This document shows, piece after piece, positions 33,644 through 42,493 of a stretch of 64,000 bases of DNA. This DNA comes from an uncultured Opitutia bacterium (lineage in GTDB: Bacteria > Verrucomicrobiota > Verrucomicrobiia > Opitutales > Opitutaceae). The DNA is taken from positions 1-64,000 of the forward strand of contig CAIMFY010000067.1 of assembly GCA_903840415.1 (NCBI GenBank), in the 5' to 3' direction. Each line of letters starts with the position of its first letter. Positions within the stretch are counted from its first letter, which is position 1. The notes beneath the pieces were generated by a model. That model worked only from the letters and a program-made list of their open reading frames with translations, made no database searches and was not told the origin of the DNA. Position numbers and translations under genes: made by a program.

Positions 33644-34782
33644 TACCACTGGCCAAACCCGAGTTGGGCGAAGAGGAAATCGCCCTCGTCGCCGAAACGA
33701 TCCGTAGCGGCTGGATCACGCAGGGGCCGCGCGTGGCGGAGTTCGAAACGGCGTTTGCCTCCCGCGTCGGCACCGCGCACGCCGTCGCCACTTCAAACTG
33801 CACGACCGCGCTGCACCTTTCCCTCCTTGCGCTCGGAATCGGCCCTGGCGACGAGGTGATCGTCCCGCCGCACAGCTACATCGCCTCGGCCAACTGCGTG
33901 CTGCACGCCGGCGCGACTCCGGTGTTCGCCGACATTTCGCCCGGCTCGCTCAACCTCGATCCGGCCGCCGTCGCCGCCGCCATCACGCCGCGCACCAAGG
34001 CGATCATGGTGGTTCACCAAATCGGCCGCCCCGCTGATCTCGTCGAACTCGCCGCGCTCGCGCGGTCCAAGCATCTCACGTTGATCGAGGACGCCGCCTG
34101 CGCCATCGGCAGCGAGTATCGCGGCAAACCGATCGGCGACACCACCCACGCGCCGCTCGTGTGCTTCAGTTTTCACCCGCGGAAAATTCTCAGCACCGGT
34201 GATGGCGGCATGATCACGACCGGCGATGCCGCGCTCGCGCAGAAACTTCGCCTGCTCCGCCAGCACGGCATGTCCGTCAACGACCTCCAGCGCCACCGCT
34301 CCAAAACCGTCGTCACCGAGGAATACCCGATCCTCGGTTACAACTACCGGCTCACCGATGTGCAGGCCGCCATCGGTGTCGCGCAGCTCCGCAAACTCGA
34401 CGGCATCGTGGTCCGTCGGCGCGCCATCGCGGCGCGTTACGATGCCGGGTTTGCCGGCGTGCCCGGCCTCGGGATTTTCCGCGAGCCGTCGCACGCGCGG
34501 TGGAACCAGCAGACCTATGTCATCCGCCTCACCGGCGCGACCGCCGCGGGGCGCGACGCGTTCATGCAACGCCTGCTCGACGACGGCATCGCCTCGCGCC
34601 GGGGCATCATGTCGATCCACCGCGAGGCATGTTATGTTTCGCGTTTTGGCGCACAACACTTTCCCGAAAGCGAACGCGCCAGCGATCAATGCGTCTGTTT
34701 GCCGCTTTACACCCAGATGACCGACGCTGAAATCACCACCGTCATCGACGCCGTCCGCCGCCACGCGCCCGCCGTTCGCTGA
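33640..34782 (+). CDS. DegT/DnrJ aminotransferase, third copy
   Basis: 380 residues, ATGA overlap with the epimerase. It has MIPLAKPELGEEEIALVAE at the N-terminus, TSNCTTALHLSLLALGIG, EDAACAIGSEYRG and K182 in FHPRKILSTGDGGMI. The GDGG after the lysine and the basic loop MSVNDLQRHRSK are typical of sugar 4-aminotransferases. An acyltransferase gene follows after 4 bp, suggesting an N-acylated amino sugar as product. Confidence 0.9.
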   Translation: MIPLAKPELGEEEIALVAETIRSGWITQGPRVAEFETAFASRVGTAHAVATSNCTTALHLSLLALGIGPGDEVIVPPHSYIASANCVLHAGATPVFADISPGSLNLDPAAVAAAITPRTKAIMVVHQIGRPADLVELAALARSKHLTLIEDAACAIGSEYRGKPIGDTTHAPLVCFSFHPRKILSTGDGGMITTGDAALAQKLRLLRQHGMSVNDLQRHRSKTVVTEEYPILGYNYRLTDVQAAIGVAQLRKLDGIVVRRRAIAARYDAGFAGVPGLGIFREPSHARWNQQTYVIRLTGATAAGRDAFMQRLLDDGIASRRGIMSIHREACYVSRFGAQHFPESERASDQCVCLPLYTQMTDAEITTVIDAVRRHAPAVR

Positions 34783-34786
34783 ATCG

Positions 34787-35239
34787 ATGGAACCCACCGC
34801 CGCCCAAACCCTCCCGTCCAATCCCTACAACCCGTTCGCGTGGGTGGCGGGCACGCCTGAAATCGGCGAAGGCGTGTGGATCGGCGCGTTCACGCTCATC
34901 GACGGGCTCGGTGGATTGAAAATCGGCCACGGCTGCAACATCAGCTCCGGCGCGCAAATTCTCTCTCACTCGACTGCGCGCCGCTGCGTGACCGAGCGCA
35001 AGCATCCCGACGTCGACCGCAAGCCGACGGAGCTCGGAGAGTTCGTCTTCGTCGGCGCCAACGCCGTCGTGCAAATGGGCGCCAGGATCGGTCACCATTC
35101 GATCATTGGGGCGGGCGCCGTCGTGCTGGAGGACGCGGACGTGCCGCCCTATTCGCTCGTGGTCGGCGTGCCGGCGCGCGTCGTGCGCGACATCCGCGGC
35201 GAGATCGAAATGTGGAGCCAGGCCGGAGGCACCGCATGA
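34787..35239 (+). CDS. Hexapeptide-repeat acyltransferase
   Basis: 150 residues. Beta-helix turns such as IGEGVWIGAFTLIDG, IGHGCNISSGAQIL and VFVGANAVVQMGARIGHHSIIGAGAVV are followed by PPYSLVVGVPARVV. The insertion STARRCVTERKHPDVDRKP resembles the active-site loop of the xenobiotic/maltose acetyltransferase group with an adjacent His. It lies between a DegT gene (4 bp) and a GT2 gene (ATGA overlap), so it probably acylates the amino sugar made by the preceding two enzymes. Confidence 0.85.
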   Translation: MEPTAAQTLPSNPYNPFAWVAGTPEIGEGVWIGAFTLIDGLGGLKIGHGCNISSGAQILSHSTARRCVTERKHPDVDRKPTELGEFVFVGANAVVQMGARIGHHSIIGAGAVVLEDADVPPYSLVVGVPARVVRDIRGEIEMWSQAGGTA

Positions 35240-36177
35240 GCGAGAAAACGCCCACGCTCTCGATCGTCGTCGCCGCGTTCAACGAGGAGGGCAACCTCCC
35301 TCTAATCCACCAGCGCGTGCTTGCGCTCGACTGGACGGCGCTGGGACTGGCGCCCGAATTTGTCTTCGTCGACGACCACTCGCGCGATCGCACGCCGGCG
35401 ATTCTTCGCGAACTTGCCGCTCGTGATCCTCGCGTGAAGATGCTGCGGTTCTCGAAGAATTTCGGCAGCCACAAGGCGTTCACCGCCGGTCTCGAGCACT
35501 GCACCGGCGATGCCGCCGTCATCCTCGCCGCCGATCTGCAGGATCCGCCGGAGACGATTCCGCAACTCGTGGAAAAGTGGCGCGCCGGCGCGAAGGTCGT
35601 CTGGGCGGTGCGCACTCAGCGTGAGGGCGAGTCGGCCGGCACGAAGTTTTTTTCCGCGCTCTACTGGCACCTCATGCGCCGCTACGCTGAAGTCGAACCG
35701 CCGAAGGCCGGCGCCGATTTCCTCCTCGTCGATCGCCGCGTGATCGACGTGCTGCGCACGTCGCCGGAGAAGCACACCTCGCTGCTTTCCCTGATCCAGT
35801 GGATGGGTTTCGCGCAGGACAGCATTACCTATGTCAAACAGGAGCGCCACAGCGGCCGCTCGAAGTGGACACTGCGGAAAAAGCTCAAGCTCGCCGTCGA
35901 TTCGTTCGTCAGCTTCTCCTATTTTCCGATCCGCGTGATGTCGTCGGTCGGTTTTCTTTTCGCGATCACGGGCTTCGTTTATGCGCTCGTGGTGGCGGTG
36001 CGCGCGATTTTCTACGGCAGTCCGGTGCAGGGCTGGCCGGCGCTGATGTGCGCCGTGCTGATCGTCGGCGGCGTGCAACTCGTGATGCTCGGCGTCCTCG
36101 GCGAATACCTCTGGCGCGCCTTTGACGAGACGCGCGGCCGGCCGCGCTACGTTGTCGAGGAACGCATCAACCTCTGA
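35236..36177 (+). CDS. GT2 glycosyltransferase with C-terminal membrane helices (GtrB/ArnC-like)
   Basis: 313 residues from the ATGA-overlap start at 35236; an upstream open frame is a shadow of the acyltransferase gene. Motifs are SIVVAAFNEEGNLPLI, VFVDDHSRDRT, ILAADLQDPPETI and KQERHSGRSKWTL, then two membrane helices and a GRPRYVVEERI tail. This is the second polyprenyl-phosphate-glycosyltransferase-like enzyme here. It would supply lipid-linked sugar to the membrane protein whose gene starts on the last base of its stop codon. Confidence 0.88.
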   Translation: MSEKTPTLSIVVAAFNEEGNLPLIHQRVLALDWTALGLAPEFVFVDDHSRDRTPAILRELAARDPRVKMLRFSKNFGSHKAFTAGLEHCTGDAAVILAADLQDPPETIPQLVEKWRAGAKVVWAVRTQREGESAGTKFFSALYWHLMRRYAEVEPPKAGADFLLVDRRVIDVLRTSPEKHTSLLSLIQWMGFAQDSITYVKQERHSGRSKWTLRKKLKLAVDSFVSFSYFPIRVMSSVGFLFAITGFVYALVVAVRAIFYGSPVQGWPALMCAVLIVGGVQLVMLGVLGEYLWRAFDETRGRPRYVVEERINL

Positions 36178-38744
36178 TGCGCGCGCTGGTTCAGAAAGCG
36201 CGCGGCACCGTCTTCGTCTGGGAGCGGCGGGGGCGTTTTAGCGGCTCGCTGCTGCTCGGCGACGCGGCGATCGCGCTTTGGCTACTGTTCGCACAACGTG
36301 CCTTCCTCGGACTGCCGCCGGCAAGTTCCCATACGCTGGGAAAATTCGCAGTCGGCACCGCGCTCCTCGCGCTGGTGCTCCAACTCCACGCTTTTCCCGG
36401 CCGAAAATTTCGCTGGCTGTTGGCGAAAGCCGCACTGCTGGCCCCGGCGGTCGCCGTTCTCGCGTCGGCGCTGCACGCCACCACCCCGGCGGCGATCTGG
36501 CTCGGCGGTGCCAGCGCGCTTGCGCTTGTGGCTTTTCGCGCGGCCTACTTTGCCGCGCGTGCCGCTTGGCCGACGCATCCGCTCGAAGCGGCCCGCTGGA
36601 TTTTGCTGGGCGGCGCCGCGACCGCGGTGATGTGGCCGTTTTATCGGGCCGGCTCACTCGGCTCGGGTGACGCTCACTGGTATGCGCTCATGCTTGGCGA
36701 TTTCATCACGCAGCTTCGCGCGGGAATTTTTCCTGTCTGGGCCGGCCAGAGCGAATACGCCTTCAACGGCGCCGTCTCGCCGCTCCGGCTCGCGCCGTGG
36801 TTTCAACACGCCGGCGGCCTCATCGATCTCGTGTCCGTCCACGCTCTCAATTTCGTCGCGATCAAGAACGCCACGGTTGTCCTGACCGCACTCGCCAACG
36901 CCGCCTCGGCTTACGTTTGCCTGCGGCTGATCCTTGCGCAGCGCCCCGGCCTCGCGTGCGTGCTCGCCGCTCTTTTCGTGGCCAGCCCCGGAGTGATCGC
37001 ACCACTCGTGTCGGGCGATCAATACATGACGTTCGTGGCGATGCCGTTTCTGCCGGTCGCGCTTTACGGTTGCTGGCGGGTGTGGACGAGCGACGACTTC
37101 CGGGCACGGCTCGCCCTCGCGGCGGGACTCGGCGGTCTGTGGCTGAGCCACACGCCCGTCGCGATGTGGACGACTTTTTTCGCGATCGCCGCCTGCCTTG
37201 CGAAAGCGTTCGCCCGCCGCGAATGGGCCGCGGATACCCGCCGCGCGTTCCTCACCTCGGCACTCTTTGTGGTGCTCGGCACGTTTCCGATTTTTTCGGT
37301 GCTCGCGATCGACAATCAAAACCACGGAACCGCCAATGGCGCCGTCGCCGCCGAGGAAATTGCGCGCTGCTTCCCCGCCAATTTTCTCCCGCTCAACACC
37401 AACCCCGGTGCCGACCCGCTCTTCTCCTATCAAACGGGTTACGCCGCACTCGGTGCGTTTGCCTTGGCGATGTTCCTGCTTCGCGCGGCTCAGCCTCGCG
37501 GCGCCGCTTTCTTCATTCTCGCCACCTGGTCGATCGCGCTCTTCGTGCTGCCCGTGCCAGGTTTTAGCGAAGCATTTTGGCCGCATGCGCCGGATTGGTT
37601 TATGGCGATCAACAACGTCTGGCCGATGCAGCGCCTCTTTGGGATTTGGACCGCGTTGATGCTTTTCTCGTTTGCTGTGATCGCGAGCGACGATCGGATT
37701 TCGCGACGCACGTGGCTGACGAGCCTGTTGCTCTGCGCACTCTGTGGCGGAAGCGTTTGGTCGTGGCGTGAAGCACAGAAACTTGCCACACACGCTCGGG
37801 CGACCGCCTCCGATGTTGCAGGCACTTTGCTCGCGCTGAAGCCCAGCAACGTCGCCCTCACGCGTTATTCCTGGGCATCGTTTGCCATCACGCCGGCTCA
37901 CGTGAGCCACGGCTACATGGATCCACTGCTGGAGAACCGTCTGCTTGACGGCACGACGTTCGCGGTGCTCACCGCCAATGCCGACCGCGCGGCCCCGTTG
38001 GTGCGCCTCAATCCTGATCCCGTCGTGCTCCCGCGCCTGATCGAAACGGGCACGCTTACGGCGGTGCAGAGTTCACCCGACAACTATCTACTTGAGCCGG
38101 CCCTGCCGCTGGTGCCAGGAAAACGCCATGCGCTGCGGCTAGATTTCTTCCGACCCGAAGCGAAAGGCCTGCTCCAATCTTTCGACGGCCTGATGGGGCG
38201 ACAATATATCCTCCCCGACTCCGGAGAAAATATCATGCATGCCGGTCCGCCGCGCGCCTTCGGTTCGCTGCCGACAAGTTCTCGCGTGATGCCGCTTGAG
38301 ACCGCCGTCGACGTCCCGGTCGCGGTTCATTTTCGTTTTCTTGGCAGCGGCGCGAAGGACTCGCACAGTTTCGCCACGCCACGCTTCGCCTTCGCCCGCT
38401 ACTGGCTCTACACCTACGCGTCCGACGATCTCGCAGTGAAGATCGATTCGCTTCTGCCCTACCGCGCCCGCACCGATGTCGCCCGGGCCGCCTGGCTCGA
38501 GACGCCGCGCATGTGGCTCACCGGCTACCACGCCAAGGTAAACGGCAAACCCGCCGAAGTCCGCCGCTCACCCGACAACCTCGTGATGATCGCGCTTCCG
38601 CCCGGCTCAAGCGCCATCGCGCTCGACTACTTCGCGCCGTGGTGGCTGCGCGGAGTGTTTTGGATTTGCGTGATCGGCTGGGTCGCCGTGGTCACGGCGG
38701 GAATCCGCCGAGTGCTCGCGACTGCCCGCACGCTTCCAGCGTAG
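36177..38744 (+). CDS. Large membrane protein (PTPS-related/YfhO-like paralogue 2)
   Basis: 855 residues; the start overlaps the GT2 stop by 1 bp (TGATG). About 12-13 membrane segments are followed by an extracytoplasmic domain and a terminal helix. The family signature GSGDAHWYALMLGDFITQLR lies near residue 160. MWLTGYHAKVNGKPAEV and SAIALDYFAPWWLRGVFW mark the C-terminus. It is most similar by eye to the gene at 39920-42493. A GT-C-type transferase fed by the adjacent GtrB-like enzyme is the best inference. Confidence 0.8.
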   Translation: MRALVQKARGTVFVWERRGRFSGSLLLGDAAIALWLLFAQRAFLGLPPASSHTLGKFAVGTALLALVLQLHAFPGRKFRWLLAKAALLAPAVAVLASALHATTPAAIWLGGASALALVAFRAAYFAARAAWPTHPLEAARWILLGGAATAVMWPFYRAGSLGSGDAHWYALMLGDFITQLRAGIFPVWAGQSEYAFNGAVSPLRLAPWFQHAGGLIDLVSVHALNFVAIKNATVVLTALANAASAYVCLRLILAQRPGLACVLAALFVASPGVIAPLVSGDQYMTFVAMPFLPVALYGCWRVWTSDDFRARLALAAGLGGLWLSHTPVAMWTTFFAIAACLAKAFARREWAADTRRAFLTSALFVVLGTFPIFSVLAIDNQNHGTANGAVAAEEIARCFPANFLPLNTNPGADPLFSYQTGYAALGAFALAMFLLRAAQPRGAAFFILATWSIALFVLPVPGFSEAFWPHAPDWFMAINNVWPMQRLFGIWTALMLFSFAVIASDDRISRRTWLTSLLLCALCGGSVWSWREAQKLATHARATASDVAGTLLALKPSNVALTRYSWASFAITPAHVSHGYMDPLLENRLLDGTTFAVLTANADRAAPLVRLNPDPVVLPRLIETGTLTAVQSSPDNYLLEPALPLVPGKRHALRLDFFRPEAKGLLQSFDGLMGRQYILPDSGENIMHAGPPRAFGSLPTSSRVMPLETAVDVPVAVHFRFLGSGAKDSHSFATPRFAFARYWLYTYASDDLAVKIDSLLPYRARTDVARAAWLETPRMWLTGYHAKVNGKPAEVRRSPDNLVMIALPPGSSAIALDYFAPWWLRGVFWICVIGWVAVVTAGIRRVLATARTLPA

Positions 38745-38769
38745 TACGTCCCGCTCGTTTTACCTCCCG

Positions 38770-39852
38770 TCATTTCACCTCCGCGAGCGCCGGCAGGATG
38801 CTCTCAGGCGCCACGCGCTCTGCCCGCAAAATATCGCCGTAGAACAACGACTCCGCCGTCGAGCCACCAATGCGGTTTGCCCCGAGATTGATCTGCTCGG
38901 GCTTCGTAGGATGAAACACACTGGCACAGGCGATGATCGTTTTTCCGTCGAGTTGCACCAAACAGCGGGTGCGAAGCCGCGCCACCACCGGCGAATCGGG
39001 TTTCTTCGGATCGGCCGGCGCCAGCAACGAACCCATGCTAATCGTCAGCTCGTGCGGCAGACCATAGTCGCACGCCATCGGCTCGCTCAGCGGACCGCCC
39101 ACCAGCCAGTGATCGAAGCCGATTCGGATGTGCTGCTCGTCCACGTAGCGCACATAGATAAAGTCTCCCTTGCCGGTCACGCCCGTCACCACGATCGGCT
39201 CGTTTCGGCCGGTGAGATGCTTCGGAAACATCAGTCGGATCCGCACCGGCCCTGGATATTCCGCCTCCTCTTGACCATGCGTCGAGCCCGAGACCAACAG
39301 CGCACGCGACTCGGTCGCCGCCGCCAGCGCCACCTCCGACGCCACGGAGGTCGCGCCATCGATCGTGCCGGAAAAATTTCCGCCTGCGAGCGCGCCACCC
39401 ACAAAATTTTTTCCTAACACGCCCGTCGGCCGAGGCATCGCCGCAAATTTACCTTTCACCGACAGCACCGTGTGCCCGTCGAACTGCACGACCGCAAATT
39501 CCCGCAGCGCCGTTGTATTTCCCTCCAAGTCTCCGGCTGGCAGCAGACTGCCGAGCGAAAGCATCATCGTATGCGTGCCCGCGATCGGCGCGTCGATCGG
39601 TGCAGAAAACACCGCGCCTGTTTCCGTCTGCTCCCAGCCGAAGCAGACTTGCCCGTTCGCGAGCCGGCGGATGACCACGATGTCGCCCGCACCCGGCTGG
39701 CCGACCGAAAGCAACGGCTCAAAGCCCGCGGTCGGCTTCGCTGGCAGCGACACGCGAAATGCCACCGGACCCGTGCCCGTCCACGTCGCAGCCGACGCCA
39801 GCGCCACCGACAGAAAAATCGCGCCCGACCGGGCGAAAGAAAGCAAACGCAT
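38770..39852 (-). CDS. Secreted protein of two FDHWG domains
   Basis: 360 residues from the ATG at 39852, chosen because it gives a clean signal peptide (RLLSFARSGAIFLSVALASA) while the longer frame runs into the divergent neighbour. The mature part is almost entirely two FDHWG domains: residues about 27-165, where the centre reads FGWEQT, and 199-341, with IGFDHWLVGGPLSEP, ISMGSLLAP, VQLDGKTII and FHPTKPEQINLGANRIGGST. There is no membrane anchor or catalytic motif. It faces two paralogue-A membrane genes: 25 bp from the end of one and 67 bp divergent from the other. Confidence 0.75.
   Translation of the reverse strand: MRLLSFARSGAIFLSVALASAATWTGTGPVAFRVSLPAKPTAGFEPLLSVGQPGAGDIVVIRRLANGQVCFGWEQTETGAVFSAPIDAPIAGTHTMMLSLGSLLPAGDLEGNTTALREFAVVQFDGHTVLSVKGKFAAMPRPTGVLGKNFVGGALAGGNFSGTIDGATSVASEVALAAATESRALLVSGSTHGQEEAEYPGPVRIRLMFPKHLTGRNEPIVVTGVTGKGDFIYVRYVDEQHIRIGFDHWLVGGPLSEPMACDYGLPHELTISMGSLLAPADPKKPDSPVVARLRTRCLVQLDGKTIIACASVFHPTKPEQINLGANRIGGSTAESLFYGDILRAERVAPESILPALAEVK
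38828..39772 (-). repeat. FDHWG domains, two copies (secreted form)
   Basis: Copies lie at about 39358-39772 and 38828-39255. Copy 2 carries the best-preserved consensus: EPIVVTGVTGKGDFIYVRYVD, FDHW, GGPLS, MGSLL, QLDGK, FHPTKP, IGGST and FYGDIL in order. Copy 1 keeps EPLLSVG, LSLGSLLP, VQFDGHTVL and FSGTI but has lost the central DHW. Confidence 0.78.
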
Positions 39853-39919
39853 CGCGCGCCAGCAAAGTCTCGCGCCTCGGTGAGACAAGCGGCAAAACTT
39901 CGCCTCGTATTTTTTCGCT

Positions 39920-42493
39920 GTGCCCGCACCGCCCAATCTGCCTTCCCTTGGTCTGCCAGTCCTGCGCCGCAACCGCTTTTCGGCCGGGCTGCTGCTGATG
40001 GATGCGGCAGTGCTCGCGTGGCTCGCCTGGGCGTTCTGCCAGTTCACCGGCCGCACACCGGTTCACGTGATTTGGTTCTGTGGCGGGTCGCTCGCGATGT
40101 CCGGCGTCGCGTGGGCCTTGCTCGGTCACCAGCCTCCGTCGGGGTACTGGCGCGACTGGCTGGCACGCATCTTCCTCTGCGCTGGAGCCCTTTGGTGCGG
40201 GTTTCTGATCACGTTTTCAACTGGACTCGCCTCGACGATCGCCGCCGGTGTTTGGCTCGCCGTCGTCGGCGCCGCGCTGCTGGTCGCGCTGCGGATCGCG
40301 TGGTGGGCCGCGCTCGCGCGACTGCCCGAAACCAAGTGGGAACTCCTGCGCTGGCTCGCACTCGGCGCGCTCGCGGTGTGGGTGTTGCGGCCATATTATC
40401 ACGACGGCGGCATCGGCGCAGGCGACGCCCATTGGTATGCGGTCATGCTCGCTGATTTTGTGGAGCAACTGCGTGCGGGGATATTTCCCGTCTGGACCGG
40501 CCAGAGCGCCTTTGCCTTCAACGGCGCGGTCGTCCCACTGCGCGTCGCACCGCTCTTCCAGCACGAAGGCGGGCTGCTCGACTTGCTCACCGGTCGCGCG
40601 CTCGGACCACTGGCGTTGAAAAACGCCGTGCTCGCGCTGAACGGCCTCGCGATCGTTTTTGCCGCCTACGCCGCCTTTCGCGCGGTGCTGCCGCGGCGGC
40701 CGGATGCGGCGGCGGCGCTCGCGGGATTTTTTGCGGCGAGCCCGGCCGTGCTCGCGCCGCTCTACGCCGGCGATCAAATCATGACGTTCGTCGCGTTGCC
40801 GTTTTTGCCCGCGGTGTTTTACGCCTGCTGGCGAGGCTGGGTGCGCGATGATTTGGCGGCGCGCGTCTGGCTTGTCGCCGGACTGGCCGGGCTCTGGCTG
40901 GCGCATTCGCCGATCGGAATGTGGACGACGGTTTGCGCTGGCGCGCTCTGGCTCGCTCGTCTCGCCATGCGCACCGACCGGAGCGGCGCGTGGCGCGAAC
41001 TCGCGGTGATGGGCGGGCTGTTCTCGCTGCTGGCGTCGTGGCCGTTTCTCTCCATCCTCAGCCTCGACAATCTCAACGCTGTGCCGACCAGCGGCAGCTC
41101 CGTCGCCGAGAATGTCCGGGCGGCGTTTCCCGCCAATTTTCAACCCGTCAGCGCGGATGCCAAAAATATTTCCGACTACCAGCCTGGCTTCGCCGTGCTC
41201 GCGCTCTTCGCCGCCGGTGCGGTGTGGTGGCGAGGACGCCGGGCGCCGGGCGCCATGGGCTTTGCGATGCTGGCGCTGGCACTACCGGCATTGATGCTGC
41301 CCGTGCCGGGGTGGCTCGAATGGTTTTGGACCCACATGCCGCAAACCGTGGTGAACATCACCAACACTTGGCCGATGCAGCGCCTCATGGTCATCTGGGT
41401 CGCGGCGATGTTGTTTTTCGTCGCCAGCGTTCTCGCCGCATCGTGCGGCGAAGAGCATCGGCATCCCGGGGCACTTCGCCTCTTCGCGTGGGCGCTCGCC
41501 CTCCTGTCACTCGCCGCATGGTCGGCCAGCGAAGCAGCCAAGTTTTCCCGCGCCGCCCTAACCACGCGCACCACCGGCGCCGCCGCCGAGCAGGTGCTCG
41601 TCCTACACAACCGGCTGCTCACGCGCTACGCCTACTCGTCGTTTTCCCGCACGCCGTATTATTACAGCCACGGCTACATGGATCCGCTGTGGGAAAATCG
41701 CCTGCTTCGCCCCGGCAGCGAAACGCCTGTCGCCACCAACGCCGAAGGCGCCGTCCACGGCCCTCCGATTGCTCAGGGCGTTTTCATTGCGACCAACGAC
41801 CACCACACGAATTTCTATAACCTCTCGCCCTCGCTCATCCTCGAACCCGGCCGGCGCTATGCGCTCACATTGGATTTCATCGGACGGCCTGAGCCGGCGA
41901 TCCTGCAATTTCGCGGCGGCGGCGTTTTTCGCGAATACGTTTTGCCCGACTCGGGAAATGGCATGTCGCCGTTGCACCTGACGCGGGCGTTTGGCGCGCT
42001 GCCAACCTCGGAGCACACGATCTCGTTGTGGACCGACTCGGCGCGCGCGGTCTCCGTCACCGGCCTCTGCATCGCGCCCGGGCGCGCCCAGGTGGCGACG
42101 TTTCCCTTTGCCCGCTTCTCACTGCACGCCTACCGGCCCGACGACCTGCCGATCCGCGTGACGAGTCTCATGCCTTACCGAGTCATTGCTTACACACCCG
42201 AGCCTGCGTGGCTTGAGACTCCGCGGATGTGGCTCGGCCGCTATCGGGCCACCGTCAACGGCCAAGCCGCCGAAGTGCGCCGCTCCGCCAACAACCTCGC
42301 CATGGTGCGGCTTGATCTCGGCGACAACAACGTAGCGCTCGATTACGCTCCGGGTTTTTGGCTTAGCACTTCCTACTGGGCCATGCTCGCCGGTTGGGCC
42401 ACACTCGCCCTGCTTGCACTGCTCAAAATCCTGACCGCGGCGCGCGACGCCGCTCACTTGCCCACCGGGGCGAGCGCTTCCGGGGCCGGTTGA
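39920..42493 (+). CDS. Large membrane protein (PTPS-related/YfhO-like paralogue 3)
   Basis: 857 residues from a GTG start. The layout equals that of the gene at 36177: membrane half with GAGDAHWYAVMLADFVEQLR near residue 168 and SAFAFNGAVVPLRVAPLFQH; extracytoplasmic part with FREYVLPDSG; terminal MWLGRYRATVNGQAAEVRRS and a last helix. It is isolated on the plus strand, flanked by the two secreted FDHWG proteins, and its last 40 bp overlap the end of the convergent one. Confidence 0.8.
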   Translation: MPAPPNLPSLGLPVLRRNRFSAGLLLMDAAVLAWLAWAFCQFTGRTPVHVIWFCGGSLAMSGVAWALLGHQPPSGYWRDWLARIFLCAGALWCGFLITFSTGLASTIAAGVWLAVVGAALLVALRIAWWAALARLPETKWELLRWLALGALAVWVLRPYYHDGGIGAGDAHWYAVMLADFVEQLRAGIFPVWTGQSAFAFNGAVVPLRVAPLFQHEGGLLDLLTGRALGPLALKNAVLALNGLAIVFAAYAAFRAVLPRRPDAAAALAGFFAASPAVLAPLYAGDQIMTFVALPFLPAVFYACWRGWVRDDLAARVWLVAGLAGLWLAHSPIGMWTTVCAGALWLARLAMRTDRSGAWRELAVMGGLFSLLASWPFLSILSLDNLNAVPTSGSSVAENVRAAFPANFQPVSADAKNISDYQPGFAVLALFAAGAVWWRGRRAPGAMGFAMLALALPALMLPVPGWLEWFWTHMPQTVVNITNTWPMQRLMVIWVAAMLFFVASVLAASCGEEHRHPGALRLFAWALALLSLAAWSASEAAKFSRAALTTRTTGAAAEQVLVLHNRLLTRYAYSSFSRTPYYYSHGYMDPLWENRLLRPGSETPVATNAEGAVHGPPIAQGVFIATNDHHTNFYNLSPSLILEPGRRYALTLDFIGRPEPAILQFRGGGVFREYVLPDSGNGMSPLHLTRAFGALPTSEHTISLWTDSARAVSVTGLCIAPGRAQVATFPFARFSLHAYRPDDLPIRVTSLMPYRVIAYTPEPAWLETPRMWLGRYRATVNGQAAEVRRSANNLAMVRLDLGDNNVALDYAPGFWLSTSYWAMLAGWATLALLALLKILTAARDAAHLPTGASASGAG

